Assembly (NCBI RefSeq): GCF_000001735.4
Contig: NC_003075.7
Span: 12,401,001-12,465,000 of the forward strand
Direction: 5' to 3'
From: Arabidopsis thaliana
Taxonomy: Eukaryota > Streptophyta > Magnoliopsida > Brassicales > Brassicaceae
DNA length: 64,000 nucleotides
Both the position numbers and the translations under genes were made by a program. This document shows positions 1 through 13,300 of this stretch, in pieces (position 1 is the stretch's first letter; each line of letters starts with the position of its first letter). The notes beneath the pieces are model-generated. The model saw only the letters and a program-made list of their open reading frames with translations. It was not told where the DNA came from and searched no databases.

Positions 1-2190
1 CTCTGGCCTATCACAGGTATGTTGAGTGATATACTCCGAGTTTTGGAATGGAAGTTTAAGAGAAATTTAAGTGTTTAATATGTGATATTGGATTTTCAGG
101 ATTAACAAGTTTGACAGAGTTGGACCTTTCAAGATGTTTCAAGGTTACGGATGCTGGTATGAAGCACCTCCAATCTGTTGTAAATCTGAAAAAGTTGTGG
201 ATTTCACAGACAGGTGTCACTGAAGTTGGAATTTCTCTTCTTGCTTCACTTAAAAAATTGTCTCTTTTGGATTTGGGCGGCTTACCTGTAACTGATCAGA
301 ACTTGATTTCTCTCCAGGTATTACCTGTGCTCTTTCTTTATTGTAGTCATTAGGGTTGTTTTAATTGCATGATGTATGTTATTGAACTGTGTAGTTCAAT
401 AGTTATCATCTATCTATCTAGTTAAATTTGTTAGAGAGCTCTGCTAAAATTGTAAAGTTCTAGGTACTACTACTATGTTGAGTATAGAGTATAATGTGCA
501 CAGAAACTATTTAGTCTTCAGGATTCTAAAATTCAAATATCATTTCCTGGTTATTAAACCCATTAATCCCTACAAATGAAGTTCAAGTGTATGTTCAATA
601 TAGTTTCTTGCGTGAAGATGTTTGTATGCCCGAATTCACTTATTAAAAACATGCCTATTTTTATTTTATTTTTGTCACTGAAAAACATGCCTATTTGTAA
701 TAACATTTAATATGTAGACGATCAATCTTTTTTTAGTTTTTCTGACCGCCATTTTCTTTATTGCTGCTCAGGCACTGACAAAGCTAGAGTACCTTGACAT
801 CTGGGGAAGCAACGTAACCAACCAAGGAGCTGTCAGTATTCTCAAATTTTCTAACTTGAGCTTCCTAAACCTCTCGTGGACAAGCATCACACAGACTCCA
901 AACATTCCGCACCTTGAATGCTTACACATGAACACGTGCACCATTGTCTCCGAACCAAAAACTCATAGCTCATTAGCTTCCTTGAAAAAGCTAGTTTTAT
1001 CGGGAGCTAATTTCAGTGCCGAGACAGAGTCCTTGTCCTTTACCAACAAAAGCTGTATAACCTACTTAGACGTTTCCAAGACTTCCCTCAAAAACTTCAG
1101 CTTCTTAGAAACTATGTTTAACCTAGAACATCTTGATCTGAGCTCCACAGCTTTCGGGGATGATTCTGTTGGGTTTGTAGCATGTGTTGGTGAGAATCTA
1201 AAGAATCTTAATGTCTCGGATACACAAATCACTCCTTCTGGGGTCGGGAATCTTGCTGGACATGTGCCACAACTTGAGACATTATCTATGTCCCAGACAT
1301 TTGTCGACGATCTTTCCATCTTGCTTATCAGCACCACGATGCCTTGCATTAAAGCCCTTGACTTGGGCATGAACAGCACCCTAGGTATGTATGAGCCTTC
1401 TAAGATCTAACGAGTGATTATTAACCCTATCATAACCCTACGACTCTATTTTTTTCAGGATTCTACTATCTAATATCTCCACAAGAAGAAAAAGAGAAGT
1501 CACTAGCAGCACTACAATCTCTAACTTCCCTTGAAACCCTGAGTCTAGAACATCCGTACCTGGGTGACAAAGCTCTTTCCGGTCTAAGTAGCCTTACTGG
1601 ATTAACACATTTGTCCCTAACAAGCACATCCCTCACAGATTCCACACTCCACCATCTCTCCTCTCTTCCAAACCTAGTCAGTCTCGGAGTCCGAGATGGA
1701 GTTTTGACCAGCAATGGTCTTGAGAAGTTTAGACCACCTAACAGGCTAAGAACACTCGACCTCCAAGGTTGTTGGCTTTTAACCAAAGATGATATTGCTG
1801 GTCTCTGCAAAAGGTACCCTCACATCAAGGTGAGGCATGAGCATGCTGACTCTTCTTCTCTCGACCAGAATCAACTTCTTCCTCGGTCATCTACTCCACA
1901 GAGTTTTGGAAAGGTAGCAAGGAGGAACAACCAGAGGCCGGAGAGTTCTGTTGCTGTTCCCAGGAGTTTTTTAGGTACGCCCTTTTCTCACTAACGTGCT
2001 TTATTATAACAATTCTTGATAAGGAAGAAGAAGGGCTCAAAGTTTAAATGTGTGATATGTGGGTACAGATCAGAGGGTGAAGTACAATAGGGAAGAGTTG
2101 GTTGCTCTACAAAATTCGCCTTTATCACAATTGCTGCCATGGGAAGAACTTGTCAGTGTACCGGAACTTCTTGCTGATTCCGTGATTTGA
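1..2190 (+). CDS. Leucine-rich-repeat (RNI-like) protein, 5' end outside window
   Basis: The window opens inside an exon. Coding segments are 1-16, 100-317, 772-1384, 1459-1974 and 2069-2190 (TGA 2188-2190). All junctions are GT-AG and keep one frame. The product is a run of about 24-residue leucine-rich repeats of the LxxLxLSxTxVT type, seen in the plant ribonuclease-inhibitor-like proteins related to F-box/AMN1 LRRs. The last exons leave the repeats: a polar Ser/Gln/Arg-rich stretch, then a short tail with LPWEELVSVPELLADSVI. LRR arrays of this kind normally bind proteins; no partner is indicated here. There is no transmembrane segment or kinase domain in the visible part. I recall this as At4g23840, an uncharacterised LRR protein. 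The N-terminus and any F-box cannot be judged. Confidence 0.9.
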
Positions 2191-2719
2191 AGCAAATGGG
2201 GTGAACAAGTTGGATTTTAGTACCACCTGAATGAATTAGTAGAGATCTTAGCATGTCTTGTTGACAGATTTGGCCTCATTTTCTTTTCCTCAAAATTGTA
2301 TGACGTCTGAAATAGACACAGTACACGGTATGTTTTAGCAGAAAATATTGTATTCTTTGCAGTGTTATCGGATATTATTTCCCTTTTCAAACATGTGACC
2401 TGACTAAATTTACGAAGAATATTAATAAATAGTTTCCGAAAAACATATACTGAGACAGCGCCATGTATTTTAAAATTTTATTAAAAAGAAAAGTTAGATA
2501 GCATTCTTTTTTTTTTTTTTTGGCAAAGAGATAGCATTCAAGTATAGAACATAAAAGTAAATTTCCAAAAAAAGATAGAAAAGAAAAACAGTGTAGCAGC
2601 TCTGGACTGATCTGATGCTATGAAATATTCAAATATTGTACACAGATGAGAGAAGAGCCTATTAACAAAGTCTTCGTCATGCAAAATGAGAGACCCAAGG
2701 ACCGAGAGTGAGGAGGAAT
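2191..2719. other. Convergent 3' flanks of the LRR gene and LACS4
   Basis: This stretch of about 530 bp separates two converging stop codons (2190 on +, 2720 on -). It is AT-rich, with a poly-T run near 2511-2521, and should hold both 3' UTRs. I see no other gene in it. Confidence 0.6.
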
Positions 2720-5700
2720 CTACCCTCTGGAAGCAAATTTTGCATTTATGGTCTTGTACATTTCGTCGATCACACTCTGGCAGATGACGAAGAGACCATG
2801 TTAATTAATACTTAATGTCAGTAGATTTCTAAATGTTTCAATACGCAAAAGTGTTTGTATTACCTGGTAGTATTTCAGCAACTGAGGCCTTTTCTTTTTG
2901 AAGGTCGGCGTAAGAAGATCTCGTTCCATGTCAAATGGCACTGGGTCAAGATGAATCGCCTTGATGATCTCGAACCCTTTCATCTGCAAAGTCCAACACA
3001 ATAAATTCAAATGAGATAAAGACAACAAAGAACCATGAATCCATATTGGAAAACTCAAATGATATAGAGACAATGAATAACCTTTTTCTCTTTGGCCATT
3101 TTAACAAGTTCTCCGAGAATGAATTCCTTTGCCTTTTCATTTTGACAGAGAGCGTCATAGTCACCACTCACACCGTTTTCTGCAGCCCAGCGTTCAAGGA
3201 TATGCTGGTTTGGGTTGGCGATAGCTATTAGGAAGGACTCAAAGCTGTTACCGTACACCCACACCTAATAAATTTGAATGGAAATATTGTGATTGTGATT
3301 ATCAGTAGATGAGAATATTTACCAAACCTATGAGAGAGAAAACTACAAATCGGTTACTTACGGAATCAACAGCTTGTACTTCACCGTATATGTTTTCTAT
3401 GTTCTCCACCGCAACATACTCTCCTTGTGAGAGTTTAAAGATATTCTTCTTCCTGTCAATTATCTTCATGCTTCCATCTGGTTGCCACTCACCAACATCA
3501 CCTGAGAGTATAAGAAGCAGAGTGTGAGAACTGAAAAGAACTCACCGGACTACAAAAACCAATATTCTAACTAATTGTATACAAGTTCAGAGAAAGAAAT
3601 ACCTGTGTGCAGCCATCCATCAATGAGAACCTCTTTCGTGAGATCTTCACGTTTGTAGTAACCAGAGAAAAGGGTCTTTCCCCGAATGCAGATTTCACCA
3701 CGTGCAGTACTCGCAAGAGCATCATATTCCATCTCGGGGACGGATTCAAGGCGTATATCAACGTTTGGCACTGGTGGACCAACTGTGCCGAGCATACCTA
3801 GTTCATCTGGCAGCGAGACAAAAGTTCCAGCACAGCTTTCAGTAAGACCTGTAAATGATACAACAACAAACGGACAACTAATCACATTCTCTGTTAGTGA
3901 GGGATCATATACTACATCACTCTGGATGGCAAAGATGCATGACGAGGCTCAATTAAAAACACTAGTACACGCAGAAAATACTCCAACTGTTTCACACATT
4001 CTAGGTGATTTATGAGAGATAGTGACTTTATCGAAACTGGCTCATTTATGTAGTTTCATTTGGATCTGAAGAACTCAATATATTGAATGGGTACCGTATC
4101 CTTGGAGAACATGACAGCATGCCACCACTCTTAGAAATGACTCTACGTGACTAGCAAGAGGAGCAGCTCCAGATAGAATAATCCTCACATTGCCTCCGAG
4201 TCCTTGTTTAACCTAAGTGGTAAAGCAAAAGAAATAATTGCTATAAAATTTCAAAACGAAGAGTGATAGGCTCTTCTGATGTTGTGTAGTATAGAATTTT
4301 ATTGAAGAACTTTGCCACCTTGCTGAACACAAGTTTGTCAAAAAGTGGAGAGGCCTCCACATGAGACTGTCCCTTCTTCATATAACCAAATTTACTGAGA
4401 ACGTTTTGAGTGTGTTAGATCATATAGCTTAAAGGTTAGTGACATAGATAAGCAAAGAGAAGTTTGACTTACTAGGAAAATGCAGAATCAAATATGAACT
4501 TTTTTAAGAATCCACCATCAGAAAGCTTCTTCTGAAGACCTGTTTAATATAATAGGTCAACCTAATGAGACACGGGTAACTTGTCCAAGTGAATAAACCA
4601 TGTATATCAATGATACGAAATCGAATTGATAATTAGGAATATAAATAATGGGAAAATGTAACAATCACCAAAGAAGAAAGAATGAAAGCTTATCATAAGA
4701 ATATTCTAGTAGAATTGAGAATATTTTTCACATTTGGTATATCCCATCATCAGCTAGTAATAGTTTCATGAAGGTGTGTAACGTGGTACAAATGTAAAAC
4801 CTCAGATTCAGTTATTTGGAAAAAACAGATGATACGAGAACATAATTCAATATAGAGGGCGAATTGAAAAGTACTTGCTCTACTTGGGCATATGATATTT
4901 CAAACATCTTACCTGAGTATACTCTATCCAGGACACGAGGTACAGCACAAAAAATAGTTGGTTTAAGCTCAGCAAGGTCTTCGATCAACAATTTTACATC
5001 CTGAGGAGACAACCCGGAGAGAATTATAAGTGAGGAATTCAAAACTGGTTTAAATAAAAAGGTTCAAACTCTACTGACCCCTCGCCAGAAGCCAATTGCA
5101 GCACCATGTTGAATGAAACACTCCTCGATAACTCGGTCAAAGATGTGGGCAAGAGGAAGATAAGAAAGATACACATCTTTCACAGTCAGCTATTGATTTG
5201 CACAGCAAAAAAAACGATTAAGACCAGAGTCAGGAACATGGGAATCTTAAAGATTGCAGCTTCTTTGTGAATCCTAAAAAATGCATGAAAGCAAGAAGGA
5301 AACTCACAGCCTCGTTAGCACTTTTCAGTAGACGGATCACTCCAGCGATTAGAGTCACAATGCTTTCGTTAGATATCATCACTCCCTTTGGGTCACCAGT
5401 GGTTCCACTCGTATACATAATCGTGCAAATGTCGCTTTTCTTTTTGATTGGGAGATCATATTGCTTTCCTTCACCCTGGGAGAAATATTCGCAATGGAAA
5501 GTATAAACATGATAAGCATAGTTATAAGACCACTGGAAAGAAATATCACAGAATCAGTATATTTCAGGACGAGCAAATGTCAAGTCTCATACCAGCTTCA
5601 AAAATTCATCCCAAGCATATATAACCAACCCAAAAGTTTCAGCTTCTTCTTTTTGTTCACGTGAGACACCCCCGAAGCTCACAACAGCTGTAATTATAAT

Positions 5701-7263
5701 CACGTACAATTGATCATAAGCACACTATGTTAACGGCCTAACAGGCCTAACACAAGAAAAAATCACTCACTTTTCATGTACTCTGTCGAGTTTGGGCATG
5801 TCTTGAACAACTGATAATCAAAATTCAAAAGCAAGTGGTAAGAAGAGGTTACAAAAATGTAAAATTTAGCAACGGTAATCAATGCATGAAAGTGATAAAT
5901 ATATATTTCACACAAAATATATATTCTTACTGTACCTCAGAGATCTTCTTCTCTTCCACAAAGACAATTGAAACCTCTGAATGGGAAATGATGAATTCCA
6001 CAGCATCAGCACCTATAAAATTGACACGCAACAAAAATGACAAATAAGCTAGCTAAAAGATTTGTAGAAGCTCACTGGAAATCTATTGGCGAATTTATCC
6101 TTCTAGAGTATATTGGGAAATACTAAAAAAGGCATACCTAGTGTATCATATAACGGTACACAATAGAGTCCATGTGCATTACAAGCCTACATCAAAAGTG
6201 CACTGTCAGTCCTCTAACAAAACACAATCAATGACATAATCATGATTCAGCCGCAAAATTACCTCCATGCTGATAATCCACTCAGGAGAATTTGCACCAT
6301 AGATACCACATTTTGCTTCCTAATATCCCACATATCAGGAAACACAAGATTAAGCAAGGGAATAATCACATTGCGACAAAAAAAGGAAATAATGAGACTG
6401 AATATAGATATCTGAAAGGAAAAAGATGGATCTTACGTCCTTAACTCCAACACTTCTGAGAGAATTTCCAAGTTTCATGACAATGTCGTAGACTTCTTGG
6501 TATGTTTGCCAGACATACTTACCCGGCTAAGAACAATCAAAATAACAAGTGAATTTTATAATAACATGAAACGAAAATCACAAAATCAAAATCAATAACA
6601 AACAGTAACAACACCTTTCCATCTACAATCTCGCGGCGTCCCAGCATTGGATTGTTTGGATACTTCTCAACAGACATGCTGCAATAAACAATAACAGTAG
6701 AAAAATGTAAGTCAACAACCACAAAATATCACCAAACCACACACAAAGCAAAACAAAAAATGTCAACCAAATTCATGCAACTGTTAATTAATCACATGCC
6801 ACTCAAAACGATGTTATTATAGACAAATGGCAAAATCATTAACCAACAAATTATATTTCTATCGATTAGAGCAACTTAGGTAGATCTTGCGATCCGAAAA
6901 ACTTAAACAAACATGAATCAAATCCAGATAAACACTAGACGAAATTAAACTATACGATTCTTACTACTTGAGAATCCATAAAGAGCAAAAAACGCAAGTC
7001 AGAACAAATTCCATGATCAGTCAACAGATCAAGGATCAAAATCTCAGCAAGAATCGGAAACGAGGCTCATGCAACACAAACTCCGATCGGTTAAACGAGA
7101 AATCTCACCGGAAAACATCCCAACAACTATCCATTCCTTCGATCGGGTCGGGAAATCCGTCCTTGGCAAAGATACTCCGGTACACTGGACCAACTGATGG
7201 TCTTCCATCGCTACCTTCTTTGCCTTCTTCAACTTGGAAGATGTATTTCTTCTGCTGCGACAT
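2720..7263 (-). CDS. LACS4: Long-chain acyl-CoA synthetase (LACS4)
   Basis: The gene has nineteen exons on the minus strand: 7109-7263, 6615-6678, 6437-6526, 6263-6319, 6138-6186, 5936-6012, 5771-5810, 5593-5687, 5308-5475, 5079-5189, 4913-5000, 4473-4539, 4319-4394, 4095-4212, 3603-3848, 3362-3501, 3082-3264, 2864-2983 and 2720-2776. They sum to 2001 nt, or 666 aa, the size I recall for LACS4. The AMP-binding signature [12 protein letters not shown] lies near residue 230 and the linker motif DGWLHTGD near residue 495. The enzyme activates long-chain fatty acids to acyl-CoA using ATP. In Arabidopsis, LACS4 acts at the ER in lipid trafficking and cuticular and pollen-coat lipid supply, overlapping with LACS1, LACS2 and LACS9. 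There is no C-terminal peroxisomal SKL-type signal; the protein ends in SRG. The start MSQQKKY is the only reasonable one. Confidence 0.96.
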
Positions 7264-7265
7264 GA

Positions 7266-7285
7266 TCTCTCTCTCTCTCTCTCTA
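7266..7285. repeat. (CT)n microsatellite in the LACS4 leader
   Basis: A pure CT run lies directly 5' of the LACS4 ATG, so it reads as GA in the mRNA. CT/GA tracts are common in plant 5' leaders. Confidence 0.8.
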
Positions 7286-7945
7286 CTTCGTTCTCGTTCT
7301 CTTCTCTCTCTATCTGTAGAACGAGAAACTTCTGACGCGTTTTCTCAGATCGGAGAAGAAGTTAATAGAGACTTTCAACTACGACTGCGATTGGTTGCTA
7401 CTCACTGACCATAAACCTGAAAAAGTCAAAGTCATATTCAACCTCTTATTGGGCCGTATACGTATCATCATATTAGGCCCAATAAAGTCATATTATCCAA
7501 ATTGAAATTTATATTAGCCAATATTTAGATTTTATAATTAAGATGTCAAGAAACAAAACAAAAAGTGTGTGATTTTGATTTAAATAACTTTAGATTTTAT
7601 CAATATTTTATCCCCCAATTTAATTTTTTTTTTAGAGGTTATCAATTAATCTACGATAATTAAAAATATGCTTATTACTCTATTAGTATGTGTGTTTGTG
7701 GATAGATTTGACTAGTTGCACACAGATATGATATTTGTTAAACATTAGTTATCAAAACAAAAAAATAAATATAAATTTTCAATTCATAAAAAACCATATA
7801 AGCAAGAATTTGAGATTTTGATATCCGTTTAATCTCGATACAAATTAATATTAACATGTACATTATCAAGTAACAATACTTATCTTGTGCTTATGCTTAG
7901 TTGCTGATAGTGGAGGGAAAAGGGTAATAGAATTGGAGGGTTAAT

Positions 7946-7954
7946 GGCGGGAAA
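7946..7954 (-). promoter_or_regulatory. E2F-type binding site
   Basis: GGCGGGAAA on the plus strand is the exact complement of TTTCCCGCC, which fits the E2F consensus TTTSSCGCS. It lies about 90 bp before the start of the pyrimidine-rich leader of the UBR/PHD gene. This is a sequence match only. Confidence 0.5.
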
Positions 7955-8335
7955 ATGTCGATAAAGTCCCTTCCTTTATATAACATACATAAATTTTCTC
8001 GCATTTAAGAATTTTAACATCCGCTAGATCCTTCTTTCTTCCAAACCCTTAAGCTCCACCTTCGTTTTCCCCAATTTCTCTCTCTCTCTGCCTTCGTTTA
8101 TCTATGTCTTGAAAAGTGAAAAGCTTTAGGGCTTTTACAAGTCTGAGAACTCCATCAATAACCTGGTAATGGTCCGATTGACATGTTTGATGTTTTGCGA
8201 ATAATCTAGGGTTTCATTTTTTTTAAGGAATTTAGGGAATATCTCGTTTGAGTCTTTCGAATAGCTTTTATTTTACCCAATTTCATGTTTTTAGTAGTGA
8301 ATTCAGGTGGGAATTTGTGAAGAATAATTGCGACA

Positions 8336-10336
8336 ATGGCATCTGGTGTTTTCGAGGATGAAGCTGAAGGAACTATAACGATCAATGAATATATCGAAAG
8401 GCTTGACGCAGAAGAGCTGGTAATGTTCTCTTTCTCCTCTTGATCAGTTTTAAAGCTTATGTATGTTTCTGATCCTTACGAAAGTTTAATACTCTTCCAC
8501 ATTTTCACTCCTTGGTTGGTGATAAATCGTTTAGATTTAAGTGTAAACAAACGTCTTGAAATTGGATTCTGACCTTAAATTGACTACCTTTTCTGAAGCT
8601 AGTGGAGTGTGTTGGATTGTTATTGTACAGTCTCTGAGGTTTTGGCTAGCTAGTAATGATAGTGTGTGTCTCTTAATTAGTTTCTATTAATTTCAGTAGT
8701 GTGTATCTGTTTCTGTAATCCTATGTTATTTGGGTTTAGGGGTTTAATATTCATTAACTGCTTTTGTGATTCTTGATGTTAAGGCAGCGGATTTGGTGTT
8801 GGGTGGAGATGAAGGAGATGAGTGTACTTTCCCAAAGGGTTACATGAAAAGGCAAGCAATTTTCTCATGCATTACATGTACACCAGAGGGGAATGCTGGA
8901 ATTTGCACTGCTTGTTGCTTATCTTGTCATGATGGCCATGAGGTAAATATGGTTGATATATAGCCAGGTTATGTATTTTGAAATCTGATTTCATAGTGTT
9001 AATTGGTTTCCTAATGGTTGAACATTGTTCTGGTTATGAAGCTTTTGGAGCTGTGGACTAAGAGAAATTTTCGATGTGATTGCGGGAACTCAAAGTTTGG
9101 AACTTTGGCTTGTAAGCTTCTCCCGAGCAAAGATATAGAAAACTCTGAAAATTCTTACAACCATAATTTCAAAGGCTTGTACTGCACTTGCGACCGACCT
9201 TACCCTGACCCAAATGTGGAAGAACAAGTAGAGATGATTCAGTGTTGTCTCTGTGAGGATTGGTTTCATGAGGAGCATCTCGGTCTCACACCTTCAGACA
9301 GTGTTGGTAGCCAGGTTTGTGGCCAGTGCTTAATCTTGTTGTTTACGATTGATTTTTTTTGTTGTTGGCGCTTAGTGCAATTTGTTATGTGATGTTAACA
9401 GATTCCAAGGGATGAGGAAAGTGAGCCGATCTATGAAGATTTCATTTGTCAAAACTGCTCCCCAGCATGTTCGTTTCTGACACTTTATCCTGAGAACTTG
9501 TGGGTTGTTGCTAAAGTAGATTCCACTGGTTCTGCTAATGCTTGTTCAGAGACAATTGAGTTAGACAAAAACCACATGGATTCTGAACCCGGCCAGCCAG
9601 AGAACGGTACTGATGCTGAGAAATCTGTTGTAGGAAAATGTTCTGAGACGATCAGTGACTCAGAACCTGGCCAGCCTGAGAACGGCACTGAAGCCGAGAA
9701 ATCTGTTGTGCAAAAATGTTCTGAGAAGATCGATGAATCTGAAGCCGGCCAGCCTGAGAACAGTACTGAAGCCGAGAAATTCGTTGTGCGGAAATGTTCT
9801 GAGAAGATCGATGGCTCTGAAAATGTTCCTGCAGCTGGTTGTGTTATTAGGACTGATCTAAACTCGTGTCCTGAGTTTGAGAAGAAACCTTTGTTTTTGA
9901 CCAAAAACTGGAGGAACATCCTATGCAGATGCGAAAAGTGCCTTGAGATGTATAAGCAGAGAAAGGTAAGCTATCTACTTGATGCAGAGGACACAATTGT
10001 TGAATACGAGAAGAAGGCGAAGGAAAAAAGAACAGAGAAACTGGAGAAACAAGAAGGTGAAGCACTTGATCTTCTGAATAATCTAGACCACGTATCCAAA
10101 GTTGAGCTCCTTCACGGAATCAAAGACTTCCAAGACGGACTCCAGGGTTTAATGGTATATATTGTCACCATCTATGAAAGAAATTTGATTACAATTCTCA
10201 GGAACCACTTCATTTAAAAAGACTTGATTCGTTGTTGGTTTTGTAGGAGTCTGCTGGGCCATCAAAGGCGATAACTTCTGCAGATATCGAGCAAATGTTT
10301 TCAAAACTGAAAAACAAACGTAAAAGGATGGAGTGA
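8336..10336 (+). CDS. UBR-box and PHD-finger protein, UBR7-like
   Basis: Coding exons are 8336-8419, 8784-8942, 9042-9314, 9402-10154 and 10247-10336, giving 452 aa. Residues of about 40-81 form a UBR-type zinc domain (CTFPKGY, CITC, CTACC, CHDGHE). Residues of about 128-190 form a PHD finger (YCTCDRPYPDP, CCLCEDWFHEEHLG, FICQNC). This order matches eukaryotic UBR7, a putative E3 ligase; animal UBR7 is linked to histone H2B ubiquitination and histone-chaperone complexes. Exon 4 also carries three tandem 26-residue acidic repeats with GQPEN(G/S)T. The C-terminal half is Lys/Glu-rich and ends in KNKRKRME, a likely nuclear localisation signal. Nuclear action on chromatin is inferred from the family. 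I recall it as At4g23860. Confidence 0.93.
9579..9836 (+). repeat. In-frame 78-bp tandem repeat inside the UBR/PHD gene
   Basis: Units start at 9579, 9657 and 9735, exactly 78 bp apart; a fourth, truncated unit begins at 9813. Each unit encodes about 26 residues: (E/D)SE(P/A)GQPEN(G/S)T(D/E)AEK, then (S/F)VV, then KCSE. Confidence 0.92.
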
Positions 10337-13300
10337 GAGGAGTTATAAAGGTAGTAAGTCTTTCTTTCGACATTTCATGTTAACTTTTTTTAGATATATG
10401 TTGTTTCGTTGGTTTGAAATGAAGAATGAGGAGGTTTCTTTCCTCTTCCTCTGCTCTTGTCTGTCTTTAGTTTCCTAAGTAATGCAACCAACTTTTTACT
10501 TTAGTGCATGAAGTTTGTAGCTTATGAAACAGTCGACTACTATATATAATAAGCTACTAGTTCTAGAACTACTATTTACTTTTATCTTTCCAACTATTTT
10601 TATATGAATTTAGTAAATACTCTTATCTTCATAATGTGTCTTGGACTCGGAAATACTTTGAGCATGCTAAAAGGAGAGCTTTTTATCGTCTTTTATTATA
10701 ACCAACGATGCCCCATTGTCAAAACAACTCATTAACAGAGAGAGAGCCAAAAAGGTAAGGAACAGAGCAACAATTACACATCGGTAATGTCTTGCGACAT
10801 ACTAAGGAAGTCGAAGATCATCAATTACACATTTCGCAATCTCATGTGCTCTTTTGTTGGATGTAGGAGATTGTTAATATACCGCTTTGTAACTCCGGAA
10901 GCTCCTTTAAGAAGCTCTATGGAGCATGCTAAAAGAAGAGCTACTACAAACTACACACGCAAAGTAAAAAACTATTATAAATTGGGCCTTCTAAAGTACT
11001 AAGAATTAGGTTTTGGGCTTCGGAAAACCAAATTCAGTTTACATGTGAGGTCATCATGTTTTTTGTTATGACAAAAATTAATTAAATAGTATTGTAGGCC
11101 TGACCAAAAAAAAAAAAAAAGTTTGCCAGAAATCACTTAACCGAATATTAATTCTAGGTCAGTTATTACTTATTAGTGTTTTTTTGTTGTCGACATGAGT
11201 TATTGTTGTTTTTAAGAAAATATAGATCGAAGTTGGAAGCTCGTGAGTGTTGGGCCCTTAGAGTAACGACAGCCCCCGTGACACCACCACGTACTTGTGT
11301 TGTCCTTTTGTAAATTTCCACGAAGTTTCGTTTCGATAAGAAGAATTTGATAACGATCCAATTATTGTATTACGCGTAGTGCTTAATGATAGGATCATCT
11401 GATATGATCGCGCTTCTTAATGACATTTACGTCTACATGTAAAATATCATGAATTATTTTTGTGTTCTTATGTTATTATTATAAGAACTAATGCAATAAT
11501 TGTGGTAACACATCGCGATCACGCTTATGCAAACGATATAACCATATGACACAACGGTTTTAACTGTATTTGAGCACCGATCTACGAGTGTTTTAAATTT
11601 CTTCAGATGGCTTTAGTTTAGTGGTTTTGAAATGTTATATATTTTAAATCGACCTTGTACTAATATGGTTTTTGGTCCGTGAAATCAGGAGAGAATATTT
11701 CAAAAGAAATGGGTTTGACATTGTTTGAAACAGATCATAATATGAATGATTGGATTCTATTAAATGATATGCATTCTTGAGGGAAACGAATATGAATGTA
11801 TCTACGACCACAAGCTATTAACATGTAACACTTATTTAATGAGTAGATGGGTTTTATATTAAAGTATACTATTTGTGATTATTGATTCTAACGACGATTA
11901 TAAAAAAAATAAAGAAGACAGGTTGGGTGGTTGGTATAAATGTGAGTTGCCAGGTTTTAACACGGTTTTGGTTTGGTTTAAAGACACTAACTAACGGGAG
12001 AGAACATGAACTTGTGTTCTTATGTCTTCTATTCTAATAATTTATAGTATTGAAAAAAACGAAATAAAATAGCCACTAGGAGGATTAAAAGTACAATGAG
12101 TATGGAATTAGCTAAATGCTTATTCAATATACAGTACGTTTTGGTTATGTTGATTGAAATTGAAATTTAGATGCGTACATATCAGAGTTTTTCAAGTCTG
12201 ACCCCACTCAAATTGGTTAATCTTATCAACTTGGAGGAGTCACACAATGATATCTACATGGCGTTTTACAAATATCTCTATGTCTTCCGTTTACGTTCCT
12301 CGTTTAGCTAATGTTTTGGTGGAAGAGAGCTCTTGTAGCTCCAGAACGTTGTTTGTTTTTGAATTAAAGCTAATAGAAATCAAATCATTGTTTGACCAAA
12401 AACACATGCATGCATGCAGGAACAATTCACATTGGATTTTGATTGAACTTCTAAAGTTTTGGCTAGTATGAACTTCGATTAATTGATAACCAATTTGTTC
12501 GAATAGAAATGGAAAGCCCTTTCGCATTTAAACTGTTCCATCCAAACTATTTCAATGTTATACACGTCAAAAAGAAAAATATATACAACGTAAAATTTCC
12601 TACAACACCTTGCACAAACAATTGAAATAGACTTAAATAATTTCATAGTCCCCACTAATATAATCTTGCAACTTCATTGCAAATTTGCATCTATGTCAGC
12701 TTAATTAGTTGGGCTATCGCCGTTAATGTTGTTAATAATACTGTGTTCTCTCGCTATCACCATTAGTTTATGACATCTATGACTATATAATTAATTAGCA
12801 TATTGCAGTGGATGTTTTTAGATTTTTCGGTTAAAATTTCAGTTTCTTAACAAATATTGCAGTGGAGTTAGTACTTAGTAATATGTACTCTTTCTTTTCT
12901 TGAAATTGCGTAGAGTTTAATTTCATTTCATTCTTATATGGTTCAGTTCATCATCTACACTAAAAAATTGAAAATCAAGTAATCTAGATGAAAATTTTCA
13001 GTTCATATTGATGGTCTGTTAAACTAAATTGAAATAAGCATCTTCATAACTGAATAACAAACATTTAGGTTGGTCAAATTTATATTCAATACAAATAACT
13101 ATGATATAGTACGTACATTTTTAAATATAAATCCAACAGATCAGCATCCTTACTATGAGTCATACATCTATCATTAAACAGAAATGCTCAACATTATATA
13201 TAAACTCAACATCACACATTGATTCATACAACTCAAGCTTCCATCAACTTGACCCACACCGAAAGAAAAAGAGAAGAAGAGAGACTTTTTTTCTTGGGCA

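Larger units (their letters stand above)
7264..8335. promoter_or_regulatory. Divergent promoter region of LACS4 and the UBR/PHD gene
   Basis: About 1.07 kb lies between two divergent start codons. It holds two site II-type TGGGCC elements (7450-7455 forward, 7476-7481 as GGCCCA), an AT-rich middle, an E2F-type site at 7946-7954, and a pyrimidine-rich leader from about 8040. An apparent 5' UTR intron spans 8166-8306 (GT...AG), placing the PHD gene ATG just after a second leader exon. TSS positions are inferred, not seen. Confidence 0.6.

Noticed and set aside
10787-11002. 71-codon ATG ORF
   Set aside because: No domain, overlaps the direct-repeat copy, poor context; most likely chance.
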